DNA from: Camarhynchus parvulus | Lineage: Eukaryota; Chordata; Aves; Passeriformes; Thraupidae | Assembly: GCF_901933205.1 (NCBI RefSeq) | Contig: NC_044596.1 | Coordinates: 5,736,104-5,800,103 of the forward strand | DNA length: 64,000 nt | Direction of reading: 5' to 3' | Shown: piece after piece, positions 1 through 11,500 of the stretch | Position numbering within the stretch: the first letter of the stretch is position 1 | Layout of the letters: every line of letters begins with the position of its first letter | Program-made: the position numbers and the translations under genes | The notes under the pieces: model-generated | Seen by the model: only the letters and a program-made list of their open reading frames with translations | Told to the model about the DNA's origin: nothing | The model's database searches: none

Positions 1-2390
1 TCATGGGGTTTCTGCTGGGAAAGAACCTCTCTGAGAGGCGTTGTCCCCCCGCCCTGCTGGCAGCAGCCAGAGCCTCACATCCCGCGGGGATCAGCACGCT
101 GCTGCTCCAAGGACACCACGGAGAAACCGGTTTTTAGTACTTAATTATTTTTCTTTTTCAACCGGGGTTATTTACAATGAGATCTGGGAGAAGCAATTCA
201 CACCAAAGCAAACAGCCTGGAATATTTTAATTGTGTTTAAGTGATTCTTGCACCCACAAAAAAAAACTAGCCCCAGGTGGTGATGGATGCTGCTGTCATT
301 GCTTTGAGCACTGTACCAGAAAAAAAACCAAAACCCTTCGCTCAGGTGTTCAGCACTGAGAGAATGTTGGGATGAATTCACTCATGAGAGGGGAGATGAG
401 CTCCAAGGGCCATTTTTGGGCTCATTTGGGGTGTGGAGGTCACTGCTGGTGCTGGTGTTGAACCACCACCCCTCCTGGGCTGGCACAATCAGGGCTTTGG
501 CTCCCTAAAAATGTGCTTGGGATGGGGACCAAACCTGCCCAGGGTCCCACTGAGGTGCCAGGAGCTCGAGGTGGCTCCAGCAGTGCTTCCCTTGGAAGCG
601 GGATCAGCACAGAGAGGGCTCAGACCTGCTCCTGCTCCTGGTTTGGTGCTTCCCACAGCGAGACCCTGCTCTGTGTCCCTGTCCCTGCTCTGTGTCCCTG
701 TCCCATGTCCCAGCTCTGTGTCCCTGTCCCTGCTCTGTGTCCCTGTCCCAGCTCTGTGTCCCTGTCCCATGTCCCTGTCCCTGTCCCTGCTCTGTGTCCC
801 TGTCCCAGCTCTGTGTCCCTGTCCCTGCTCTGTGTCCCTGTCCCATGTCCCAGCTCTGTGTCCCTGTCCCTGCTCTGTGTCCCTGTCCCAGCTCTGTGTC
901 CCTGTCCCTGCTCTGTGTCCCTGTCCCTGTCCCTGCTCTGTGTCCCTGTCCCAGCTCTGTGTCCCTGTCCCTGCTCTGTGTCCCTGTCCCATGTCCCTGT
1001 CCCTGTCCCTGCTCTGTGTCCCTGTCCCAGCTCTGTGTCCCTGTCCCTGCTCTGTGTCCCTGTCCCATGTCCCTGTCCCTGTCCCTGCTCTGTGTCCCTG
1101 TCCCTGCTCTGTGTCCCTGTCCCATGTCCCTGTCCCTGTCCCTGCTCTGTGTCCCTGTCCCTGCTCTGTGTCCCTGTCCCATGTCCCTGCTCTGTGTCCC
1201 TGTCCCTGCTCTGTGTCCCTGTCCCATGTCCCAGCTCTGTGTCCCTGTCCCTGCTCTGTGTCCCTGTCCCATGTCCCTGTCCCTGTCCCTGCTCTGTGTC
1301 CCTGTCCCTGCTCTGTGTCCCTGTCCCATGTCCCTGCTCTGTGTCCCTGTCCCTGCTCTGTGTCCCTGTCCCATGTCCCTGTCCCTGTCCCTGCTCTGTG
1401 TCCCTGTCCCAGCTCTGTGTCCCTGTCCCTGCTCTGTGTCCCTGTCCCTGCTCTGTGTCCCTGTCCCATGTCCCTGCTCTGTGTCCCTGTCCCTGCTCTG
1501 TGTCCCTGTCCCTGCTCTGTGTCCCTGTCCCCGCTCTGGTGCAGACACGAACTCTGCCCTTTGCAGAGCTGGGTTTTGCCTCCCCCTCATCCCTCTGGGA
1601 GCCCTTTGGCACCTCTCGTGCCCCAATTCCTGCCCCAGGTGAGTGCCCAGCCCCAGGCACCCACAGAGCCCCCCAGCCCTACCCGGTGTTCTCCATCTCA
1701 CTCAAGGGATGAATTGCTGGCTCTGCCTGTCACAGCCCCCAGCCCCGGGCAGGACGAGGCTGGGGAAGGTTTTCCCCGCTAAAAAAACCTTCGGGACACA
1801 GTCCTGGTAGGATTCAAAGAGAAAGAAGCTGACATTTCAGCCTTCAATTCCACGTGGGAAGTTTTACACGCAGCTTCGGCAAATTCTGCCGGAGTAGGAA
1901 ATAGTAGAGGAGCCCTAAAGACAGGAAGGGGTTAAATGCCTGATGGTCTCAGAAGAGGAAGAAATCCTGCACTTAAACATAAAGATGAGATTATAAACAA
2001 CTCTGTTAACCAAAACTATCTGAAACCTGAGAGGCTTTTGTCACTGCGATCCCAATTTAACTACTTTGGTCAGCCTTAACATATTGCTACCAGAAATCTG
2101 GGCTGTCCGGAGCCAAACTCTGCCTCTGCCTGAAAGGGGGAGGGCAAAGGCCGCTGGCATTTGTCCTGATGTTCTTCTGACAACAAAAGCAGAGAACAGC
2201 TGCAAAAAACTGTCCTGTGTGGTCAGCGGGAGGAGGAGGAGGAGAAGGAGCTGCTCTTTGCAGCTCTGGCTCTCCGTGTGCTTTGGGCTGATTTTGGAGT
2301 CCTTCACAGAGGCGATAACGAGGATGCAGAAGGTCTGCGGTGCCCGGGGTGTGCAGAGACCTCCGGTGAGCCCCGGGGCTCCGGGCGCGG
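1..2390 (-). other. CD34 3' UTR and downstream flank
   Basis: Directly follows the CD34 stop codon. I found no AATAAA on the minus strand here. The nearest candidate polyadenylation hexamer is an ATTAAA at 231-226, which would give a 3' UTR of about 2.2 kb that spans the 664-1540 minisatellite. The true end is undetermined. No gene is recognisable on either strand. Confidence 0.4.
664..1540. repeat. GC-rich minisatellite, CCTGTCCC family
   Basis: About 880 bp built from two interleaved units: tgctctgtgtccctgtccc (19 bp, with cagctctgtg variants) and atgtccctgtccctgtccc, themselves made of a tgtccc core. The units lack stop codons, so long open frames appear on both strands. These are artefacts of the repeat. 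Confidence 0.97.
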
Positions 2391-2591
2391 TCACATCTCG
2401 GTGTCGGCGGGGCGGTGCTGCCGCCCCGAGTGCCCGTTCTGGGAGGACGCGGGGCCCGTCCCCTTCTCCTGGGTGCCCCCGTTCACCTTGGGCAGGTTCG
2501 GCTTCTCCTGCAGCTCCGCCGGCTCCTGGGAGGGCGACATCAGCATGGTGTTCCCCTGGCTGCCGTTCTCCGCGTCATAGGGGTCTTCAGC
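2391..2591 (-). CDS. CD34: CD34 exon 8: cytoplasmic tail and stop
   Basis: Residues 299-364 and TGA at 2393-2391. The tail keeps EDPYDAENG, VNGGTQEKGTG, SSQNGHSGRQH and PADTEM, aligned with the human tail that ends DTEL. The last four residues fit a C-terminal PDZ ligand of the CD34/podocalyxin family. The acceptor is a pyrimidine tract ending GTCCCCAG. Confidence 0.95.
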   Translation of the reverse strand, partial: AEDPYDAENGSQGNTMLMSPSQEPAELQEKPNLPKVNGGTQEKGTGPASSQNGHSGRQHRPADTEM

Positions 2592-5500
2592 CTGGGGACA
2601 CAAGGGACGCAGTGAGACAGGGACAGGGATGCTGGGCTGGGGCAGGGGCTGCCCACGCTGCCCAGGCGGGAGGGACAGACAGACACGGGACAGGGCACTG
2701 CTGGTGAGAAGGGGAGAAGAGGATCTGAACCAACATGGAGCAAGAGAACCACCCAGGATCTGCAGTTTTTGGAACTGCTGTTGTTCCTGCAGCACCAGCA
2801 AGAGAAGCTTTCTGTCAGGTTTTGTTGTTTTCTCCTAACCAGGTTTTGGAGGCACCCTTGCCTTGGGACAGGACCTCTGCTGGCCACTTTGGCCGAGGAA
2901 AAATATCACCATCCAGTGGAAATTATGGAAATATTCTCTTTTCCTTCCCTTCCCCTTCCTTTGAAGTGCAGAGCTCGCTGCCAGGTGTGGCAGAAGTGCA
3001 GCTCTGCAGGGCTGGGTGCTGCTAGTGCTGCGAGGAGCAGGTGCCTCTGGAGGACCCAGGGCCTCAAGAGGATTCCCCAGATGTTGTGCAGCCCTGGAAC
3101 TGGCAATTCCCCGCTGGAATTCCCTCAGCAGCACCCAGCACTCTCCTGGCTGGAGTTCAGTCTCTTTTCCATGGGTGGGCTGGACACTCCTCACCTGGAG
3201 CTGGGCACTGCCAGGGGCTCCCATGGCACACACTGGCACTGCTGCCAGCCCCAGGGGCACCAGGCAGTGTCCCTGCCTGTGACACAGCATTTCCCAGCTC
3301 TGTGCTCTGGGGAAATCCTTCCTGGCCAGGAAATGCCCCGATGGCCTCCCAGGACATGCTGGGCAGGGATGGGGAAATCGTGGCCCAGCCTCACTGTACA
3401 CAGGCTCACATCCCCAAAAGTCCCTGGAGGGGAGGAGGAGTCCTCAGGGTCAGCCTGCCTGGGAAGGGGAGGATGGAAATAGGAAATTTCTGCCTCTTTC
3501 TTTCTCGATATGTTTTATTACCATGGCTGGTGGGGAGAAGATTCCTTTATTACAGCGCAGGTACAGACACAGGACTGACACAAGGAATGGGAATTAAGGG
3601 GCATCACTGTTAATGACAGACTTGTGAGGTTTCAGGGGCTCTGGAGGGGTCTTGCTGGATGAGCTCTGACTGCTGAGCAAAAAGAAGTGTTAGACCTGTT
3701 AGAGCTGTGGGAAAGGGGCAGTGCTGCTGCTGCAGGAGCCGATTTTGGGAGAGGACAGAGGTTCCCCCTCCCTCTGTGCAGTGCCCCCGCCCTGCCCGAG
3801 CCGGGGACCCTCAGGGGGTGAGCACAGAGCCACAGGGGTGGGCATGGCCCCGTGCTGCCCCCCGGGCTCCTCGCTAGCCGCGGCTGTGCCACCTGTAAGC
3901 ACTGACCAGCCTCTGTCCCGCGGGGCTCCAGCTGCGCCGCCGCATCAGGAGACACCCGGCCAGCCCCAGCAGCGCCAGCAGCAGCCCCGAGGTCACCAGG
4001 GCGATCAGCGTCCTCTGCGGAGCGTCCCGCCGGCCCCTCGGGCTCTCCTTCTGCAGCGACTCTATTCCAAACTGGAAAAAAAAACAACGGCAAAGAGAGC
4101 CGCGAGTGGGACAAACAGGAAACGTTTGCATCTGCTGCACAGGCTTCAAACAATGCTGCTGTCACCTCCTTGGGGAGCTCTGCTGCCCCAGCCCTGCCCC
4201 AGCCCTGGCAGCTCTCACAGGCTCCTTCCAGCCTGGGCTCTCCTGTGGCACAGGGAATTTTGGCCTCTGGAGCACAGCCGGGGTTTGCAGCACCCGGCTG
4301 GGATCTCAGCTGTTCGTACCCTGGGACACACCTGGGGCTCAGCCCCAGCCGGGGGCAGCCTCGGGGGAGGGCTGGGAGGAGGAATTCATTAATGTCAGCC
4401 TGGTCCTTGGAGAACCTGAGTGCCAACTGCACCCTGAGAGTTACTGCTGGGCCTGACCTCTGCTGGGGAAACACTTCAGCATCCACAGAGCCATGGCACG
4501 GCTTGTGCTGGTTCTCTTGTGCTGCGTCCCTGGTGGTCGGCTCCACAGAATCCCAGGCTGCTTTGGACCTTAAAAATCATCCAGTGCCACCCCTGCCATG
4601 GCACGGACACCTTCCACTGCCCCAGGGGGCTCCAGCCCTGTCCAGCCTGGCCTTGGGCACTTCAGGGATCCCTGCACTCCTCAGGCACCTCCAGACTGCA
4701 GGCAGGTCCCAGTCTCAGCATGTCCCCAACCTCAGCTGAGCAGCCACAGCTCTCATCCACCTGGCCAGGTACTTTTTGCAGCCAAATTTGCTTAAGGGAT
4801 TTACCTTTTCCCAGTGGGACTTCGGGAGTGTGTTCAGAAGTTTGTCAGGATCTGCAAGGTTCAAAACAGGAGAGCACATCCCACATGTTACACACATTAA
4901 ATATGTTCATCACACACATTAAATATGTTCATCACACACATTAAATATGTTCATCACACACGTTACACACATTAAATGTTCATCACACACCTTACACACA
5001 TTAGATATGATCATCACACACATCACACACATTAAATATGTTCATCCCTCACGTTACACATATTAAATATGTTCATCACACACGTTACACATATTAAATA
5101 TGTTCATCACACACCTTACACATGCACTCACTCCAGCCATGAATCACACACCTGCAGCTCAGGGCACACCAAGGAGCCTGGCTGAGCACAGAGGATGCTC
5201 CTGCAGGCAGTTCCACAGCTCCAGGGGTGCAGCAGGACCCCAGCAGAAGGAGCAGAATTGCAGAGAGGTTTCTCCTCCCAGGATTTGTCTCACAGCCCTT
5301 CCCCACAAGGATCCCTGTCCCACTGCCCACACCATGATCCGAGCCAAGGAATGCCCTCACTGACCTTTCTCTCCTTTGAGGATGAGGAGCAAGCAGTCCC
5401 TGTCCAGGCTGGATGGAGTGAGTTTGATCTCGCAGGGGGACTCCACGCTGTGGGTTCTATTTTCACACAGCGCTTGCCATAAATCCAACCCCTTCCTCTC

Positions 5501-8500
5501 CAGAAAGCGTTCCTGCCAAATTTTCAGAAAGATCAGCCATTAATCCAAGCAAACTGAGCAATCCTCTGCCTTGGCCACGCTGGTGGAGGTGTTGTGCTTT
5601 CCCATTTGAATTTTGGTGCCCTGCAAAGCTGAGCTGGGTGTCAGACCCTCCCTCCCACTCCAGCACTGCCCAGAGCCCCAACACCTTGGAGGTGGAGGTG
5701 ATCATGTCTCATGTCTTAATTAATGAGAATAAATTAAATGGAGGTATTATTAGCAACTCCTGAAAATGGCATTTAAACAAAGCTAAATTTAGGCTCTGAA
5801 TTGTGTGGCAAGTCTCCCCAGTTTTTGGGCTGGAACAACTGAAGAGCTCTATTGTTTCAGAGTCCCAGGCAGGGGCTGGGAAAGGAGGGAAATAACAAAG
5901 AAGCATTTAGCCTTCCTGTTTAGGAAATGTCTTCAATGTTTTTGCTAGGTTGCTGATCAAAGGCTAGGTAAAAAACACATTTCTCACATTTTAGAGCTGC
6001 GCTGACTCTGGGGTGGGGGGAAGAGGAAGAGGAGTGAGGAGCTGCAGCCTTTGTGGGCCGGTTTCTGCATCAGACAGGATGAGATTTCTCCTCGGGGATA
6101 TTTTCAGACACGGCCAAGCTCACAGACAGAGCCCAGCTTTGCCAAAACCTGCTCAGCCCCCCTGTGCCCACCCCAGAGACAGAGACAGCTCCACTGAGCG
6201 CTGCCCTGGGCTGGATCCACCCTGGGGCTGTGGGTACCCCTGTCCTGTCCTGTCCTGTCCTGTCCTGTCCTGTCCTGTCCTGTCCTGTCCTGTCCTGTCC
6301 TCCTCTGTGCCCTCCTCCTCTGCCCAGAGCCATCCCCAGGTCCCTCCATCCTCTGAAAGTGCAAAAATCCAGAAACTCCTCCACACGAGAACAACAAACA
6401 AATCATTTTCAGCTGTTTCTACAGAGCTTGGCTCGGGGGGGGAAGGAAGGCCGAGATGGAACAAGAGACCCAAGTGTGTATTTTCCTTTCTGAGCTGTGG
6501 AAAGAACTCATCGGAGTGTCAGAGTTTCCCTTTGCAATTAGCAGCTCCCGGTGCCAGCTGATTGCTCATTTGCCTCGGGAAAGGCCAGGGGGAGAGAGGG
6601 ACACAGGTCCTGCCAGGACTGCTCTCCTCTGGCTCCCAGGTCCTGCCAGTGAGACAGAAACTTTAAGGAATTTAGAGATTTTAGAGGAGCTGAGATTTTA
6701 GTTAGAGATAAGCTTTATTGGAGTTAATTAAAATAAATGGGTAGGCCTTGATGAAGTTAAGAGTTGGTAGTTAACTAATAATTGATTGCTTGTCAGCACA
6801 ATGTTTGGTTAGCTGGGTTTATAATGAAGAATATAGGAATTGATAAATAGCTTTTAGGATCATAAGACAATTGTTTTTAGGAACATAAGACAATTGTAGG
6901 ACTCCTCTGTTCTGAAACCAATTAAAGATGGGGAATGGGAGTTCTACCAATGGGTTCATTTGTCATATTTGCATTGAAAAGGTAGAAAGGTCACAATGAG
7001 GAAGACTTCATTTACTTCCTCATTTTGGGGCCTCTCCCCATGAAAGGGACCACTGACCCATTTCAACATGCTTAATGGCTTTTGAACTAATTACCATACA
7101 AAGCAGGGAATGGGATGTACCAAAGTCATGAATATGCATTTGTATTTTGGGTATTCCATACTTGTATAGATAAAAGGACTCGTAAATTACAGTGTGTATT
7201 TGGGAGCTATTCCACAATAAACACACACACTTTCTAACTTTAAATTGTCAGAGATATCGGTACTAGATCAATATCCGTATTGGAAATGGGATGTACCAAA
7301 GTTATGAATATGCATTTATATTTTGGATATTCAATATTTGTATAGATTAAAGGACTCTGCAATCACCTGTAAATCGTGGTGTGTATTTGGGAGCTATCCC
7401 ACAATAAACACACACTTTCTAACTTTAAACTGTCAGAGGGTTTTTGGATATTTGTACGAGATCAATATCCATATTGGGAATGGGATGTACCAAAGTCATG
7501 GATATGCATTTATATTTTGGATATTCAATACTTGTATAGATTAAAGGACTCTGTAATCACCTGTAAATCGTGGTGTGTATTTGGGAGTTACCCCACAACA
7601 AACACACACTTTCTAACTCTAAACTGTCAGAGGGTTTTCGTCCATCACAGCTGGATAGCGGTACTAGATCAATCTCCATATTTTTAATAAATCACCAGGA
7701 GCTGCCTGGTCCCACCCGTGGCTGGGGAGGGAGATCTCTGCTGAGGGGACAGCCCTGCTGTGGAGGGGCTGGACAGCTGGCCTGCAGCAAAGTTGACTTA
7801 ATAGAAGAAATAACAATTGGTGATTTTCGAGCGTGTCCATAGCAAGGAAGAAGACAAGGCCGTCAGCATGGGAACAGATGAGAAAAGATGCATGAAAATC
7901 TTTGTAAGCTCACTATGTGCATAAATAGATGTGTACACGTGCCTTATTAAATTTCTGTAAATCTTTTGCCAATCATACTGACGTTAATTTCTTTGCACCA
8001 ATGAGTATCCAGCGGGGAGGTCTTTTCCCCCCACCCCAGCAGACCCCCATGGCTGTTACAAATTCCCCATTTTTGGTGCTCAAGGCCAAGGATGGTCACA
8101 GAGAGCCTGGGATCCCCTTGGGAGCTGTTGGGGACACCGAGCAGCTCCTTGCAATGCCCTGTTTTCTTTCCTAGGGCACTTGGCAAGACAAAAAAAGGCA
8201 CCTTTGTTTCCAACAGGGAAGAGGAAGAAGAAGAACAAAGGCAGCTTCCTGTTGGACACGGTGGGAGATGCTTTAGAAGCCGAGCTGACCCCAGAGCTCA
8301 AAGGGAAAAGGAGAATTTGTGCAGCTGGGAGGTCGCGTTTCCCCTGGAGCCCTTTGGGATCCTCCCTTTGGGATCCTCCTGGGACCAGCCCAGGGGTGAC
8401 TGCCGGAGCCCCCCACCCCAGAGAGCCCGGGGGTGCAGGGACACTCACGCAGGTGCTGGACTCGTTGAGCTGCAGGCAGACGGCCCCGGTGTCACCCTCG

Positions 8501-11500
8501 TCCCGGCGCTGTGGCAGCCGATGGCAGGCTGGAGGGAGAGCACAGGGGGTGTCGGAGCCCTGCTGGGGTGCAGCCCCAGCCCAGCCTCCCCAGGCAGCCC
8601 CGTCCTCACCTGGGCGCTGGCCCTGGCCGTGGGCAGGGCTGTGCTGGCAGCGGGGACACCAGGATGCTCCGAGGCGGCCGCGGGGCTGGGGGTGCCCGAG
8701 GTCGGTGCCCTGTCCCCGGGCTGGCTCGGGGGGCTCTGACTCGTGGGGGACCCCCGGGCTGCCCTGGGGCCCCAGGGAGGGGCCTGGCAGTGATGTGGGG
8801 GCCAGGCTGGGCTGGGGGCTGCTGTTCAGCTGCCCAAGGAGCTCTGATGATGCTGTGGTGGCCCCGGAGCTGGCTGTGGCTGCAGCTTGGAGGAAACGCA
8901 GAGAGAAGGGCTCAGGAGGAAGCCTGTGAGCTCAGTGTGGGACAGATATTGATCTGTCAGAGGCAGCAGCAGCACCAGGAGCCTTTGGCTCTCTGGGGAA
9001 AGCTCATTAGCCTGGTTCTGCTGCCTAATTACACACACCCACAGCTGGGGGACAGTGGCTCATGTCTGGGTGACACCAGCCACCCCCCCAGCATCACCCC
9101 CAGCTCCTCCCTGGCCCCGAGGCTTCCAGAGGAGGCTCTGGTTCCAAACAGCACCAGGAAAAGGCTCCCTGCATCCTCCCATCCCTCCTGAGCCCTCCAG
9201 AGCCTGAGCTGGGCCTCCCATCATGGAACCCCACACTGGTTTGGGTTGGAGGGACCTCAGAGCCCACCCAGTGCCCCCCCTGCCATTCCAGGGACACCTT
9301 CCCCTGTCCCAGGAGCTCCCAGCCCTGCCCAGCCTGGCCTTGGGCGCTGCCAGGGATCCAGGGGCAGCCACAGCTGCTCTGGGCACCTGTGCCAGGGCCT
9401 GCCACCCTCCCAGGGAACAATTCCTGCCCAAAATCTGATTTAAAGTCCCCTCCTCCAGCTCCCAGGAATGGCAGAGGGAGCGCAGGCAGAGGTTACCAGA
9501 GGTTGGCTTGGTGCTGCTGGTGTCCCCCGTGGCTGTGCTGGCAGCGGTGGCACTGCTGTCCCCCGCTGTCCCTCTGCTGCTGGCCCCTCCTGTGGGGCTG
9601 GCGGTGGCCGTGGTGCTCCCAGCAGCGCAGCCTGGGGGGAGAGGAGCTCTCAGGGGCTGCTGAGCCCCTGGGGGAAAGCAGCAAAGGTTCAGCTGCTCTC
9701 CCAAATTCACTTCTTCTTGCCCCAAACTGGCAGGAAACCCTGGGGCACGTCAGGGGTGAAACTTTTCATCTGGGGCAGCAGCAGAGTCTGGTGCAGCCGC
9801 TGAGGGGCTCCAGGGCTCTCAGAGGAGGAGGACAGGCTCTACCCTCAGCCCAGCCCAGCCCCAGCTCGCTGGTGGATGCACAAAGCTCTGCACAAAGCTC
9901 TGGATTTCAGAGCAGTTTGGGTTTGTAATCCTGGGAGGGAAGAATCAAGCCTTGGAAGAGATCACTGGTGCGCCTCAGGATAGATAAGTTGGATTTACAG
10001 TTGCAGGCACAATCTCAAAGTAAATAGAAACATTCCCACTGGCTTGGGATCAGCCCTGACTCATGAGCGAAAACATCTTTGGAGGTAAAGCAGAATGTTT
10101 GCTGAGTGGTTTGCTGTTCTAACCTAAAGTTTATATATTGCTTCCTGCTGCCTTACAGAGATGACACTTCCAGCTTTTCCTTCTGAAATGAGCTGTGTGA
10201 GTCAATGAAAATGCATTTCTCCCCATTCCTCAGCTTCTCTCTCCCTAAGATCTATTCCCACTTTAGCAAACAGCTCCAGTCTCTACCCCAGGGCTCTTGG
10301 TGTTTAAGATTCTTATCCAGGCACTGAAGAGAAAATCATACAGAATGTGTTGTTTCATTTGTAGCTCTGCCCAGGGGAGCCCCAGCTCCAAGAAAAGTTA
10401 CTTCATCCTCCCAAAGCGCCCTGAGAGATGGAGCAGCTCTGGCAGGTCCTGGGCAGGATCTGCTGCCAGGGAACAGCGCTGGGAGCTGGGCATGGGCCTG
10501 GCAGGGGCTGCTCTGGGCTGGGTCAGCTCCACAGAGCCTGGAGGGCTTGGGAAGAGCAAAGCCCGAGGGCTCTGGGGTTGGTTTTGGCCATGGGTGGCAG
10601 GGGCAGAGCTGCTGGTCCTGCTGGGGGTGGCTGGGGAAATGTGGGGCTCAGACTGGTCCTGTGGGGCTGCCCACACTGCTGCTGCCCATCCTGATCCACC
10701 CCATCCTCATCCATCCCATCCTGATCCATCCCATCCTGATCCATCCCATCCTGATCCATCCTGTCCAGCCCATCCATCCTATCCTGATCCATTCTATCCA
10801 TCCCATCCCATCCCATCCCATCCCATCCCATCCCATCCCATCCCATCCCATCCCATCCCATCCCATCCCATCCCATCCCATCCCATCCCATCCCATCCCA
10901 TCCCATCCCATCCCATCCCATCCCATCCCATCCCTCCCGCCCCTCCTGGGCTGCAGCTGCTCGGGGGGCCCTGCTGAGGCTCAGTGCAGGTGTCTGGAGC
11001 TGCACTTTGGGTTCTGGCACAGCCTTCAGCTCAGGGGGAGAAGTTCCTCCTTCTCCAAGGCAGCTCAGTTCCAGATGCTGAGGTCACCGAGTTTTCCTGC
11101 TGACTTTTAGCAAATGAAAAGCAGGAGGCAGGACTGGTGCCCAGAGCAGGGAGCAGCCCAGAGGCTGAGCTGGGCTTTGGGCAGAGCCAGGCTTCGGGCA
11201 CAGCTCTGTTAGGCAGAGCTCTGTTAGGCACAGCTCTGCTAGGCACAGCTCTGTTAGGCGCAGCAGGAACTCTTACATCACCAGAACAATGCAGCCCTGC
11301 TGTGACCTCCCCGAGGGCCAGAGCCACCCGAGCACCTCTGAGCTCCTCCAGATGTTTGCAGAGCACCCTGGGCATTCCTCATCAAAGCCTTTTCAGCACT
11401 GAATATTGGACTGGAGGCCTGGCTGCTGCTCAGTGTAGTTTGGGAGAGGAGCTGTCACTTTGGATTTCTCTTTCTTGCCTTTCTTGGAGTGTGTGCAGGA

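Larger units (their letters stand above)
5513..8448 (-). other. CD34 intron 4
   Basis: A 2.9 kb intron. It holds a CCTGT microsatellite at 6241-6300 and an LTR-derived block at about 6649-7695. The remainder is unremarkable; no exon with CD34-like coding was found. Confidence 0.8.

Noticed and set aside
433..1782. Long open frames on both strands (up to about 450 codons) suggesting a Cys/Pro/Val-rich or Gln/Gly/Thr-rich protein
   Set aside because: They coincide with a stop-free minisatellite, occur in several frames at once and have no splice or family support.
4886..5115. Regular repeats that could be taken for a CRISPR array
   Set aside because: Units are directly contiguous without unique spacers, in a vertebrate intron. 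The same applies to the other arrays here.
8449..8508. Alternative CD34 exon 4 start at 8508
   Set aside because: It would remove the first of six conserved cysteines and break phase with exon 3 as sequenced. It is kept only as part of the frame question raised in the findings.
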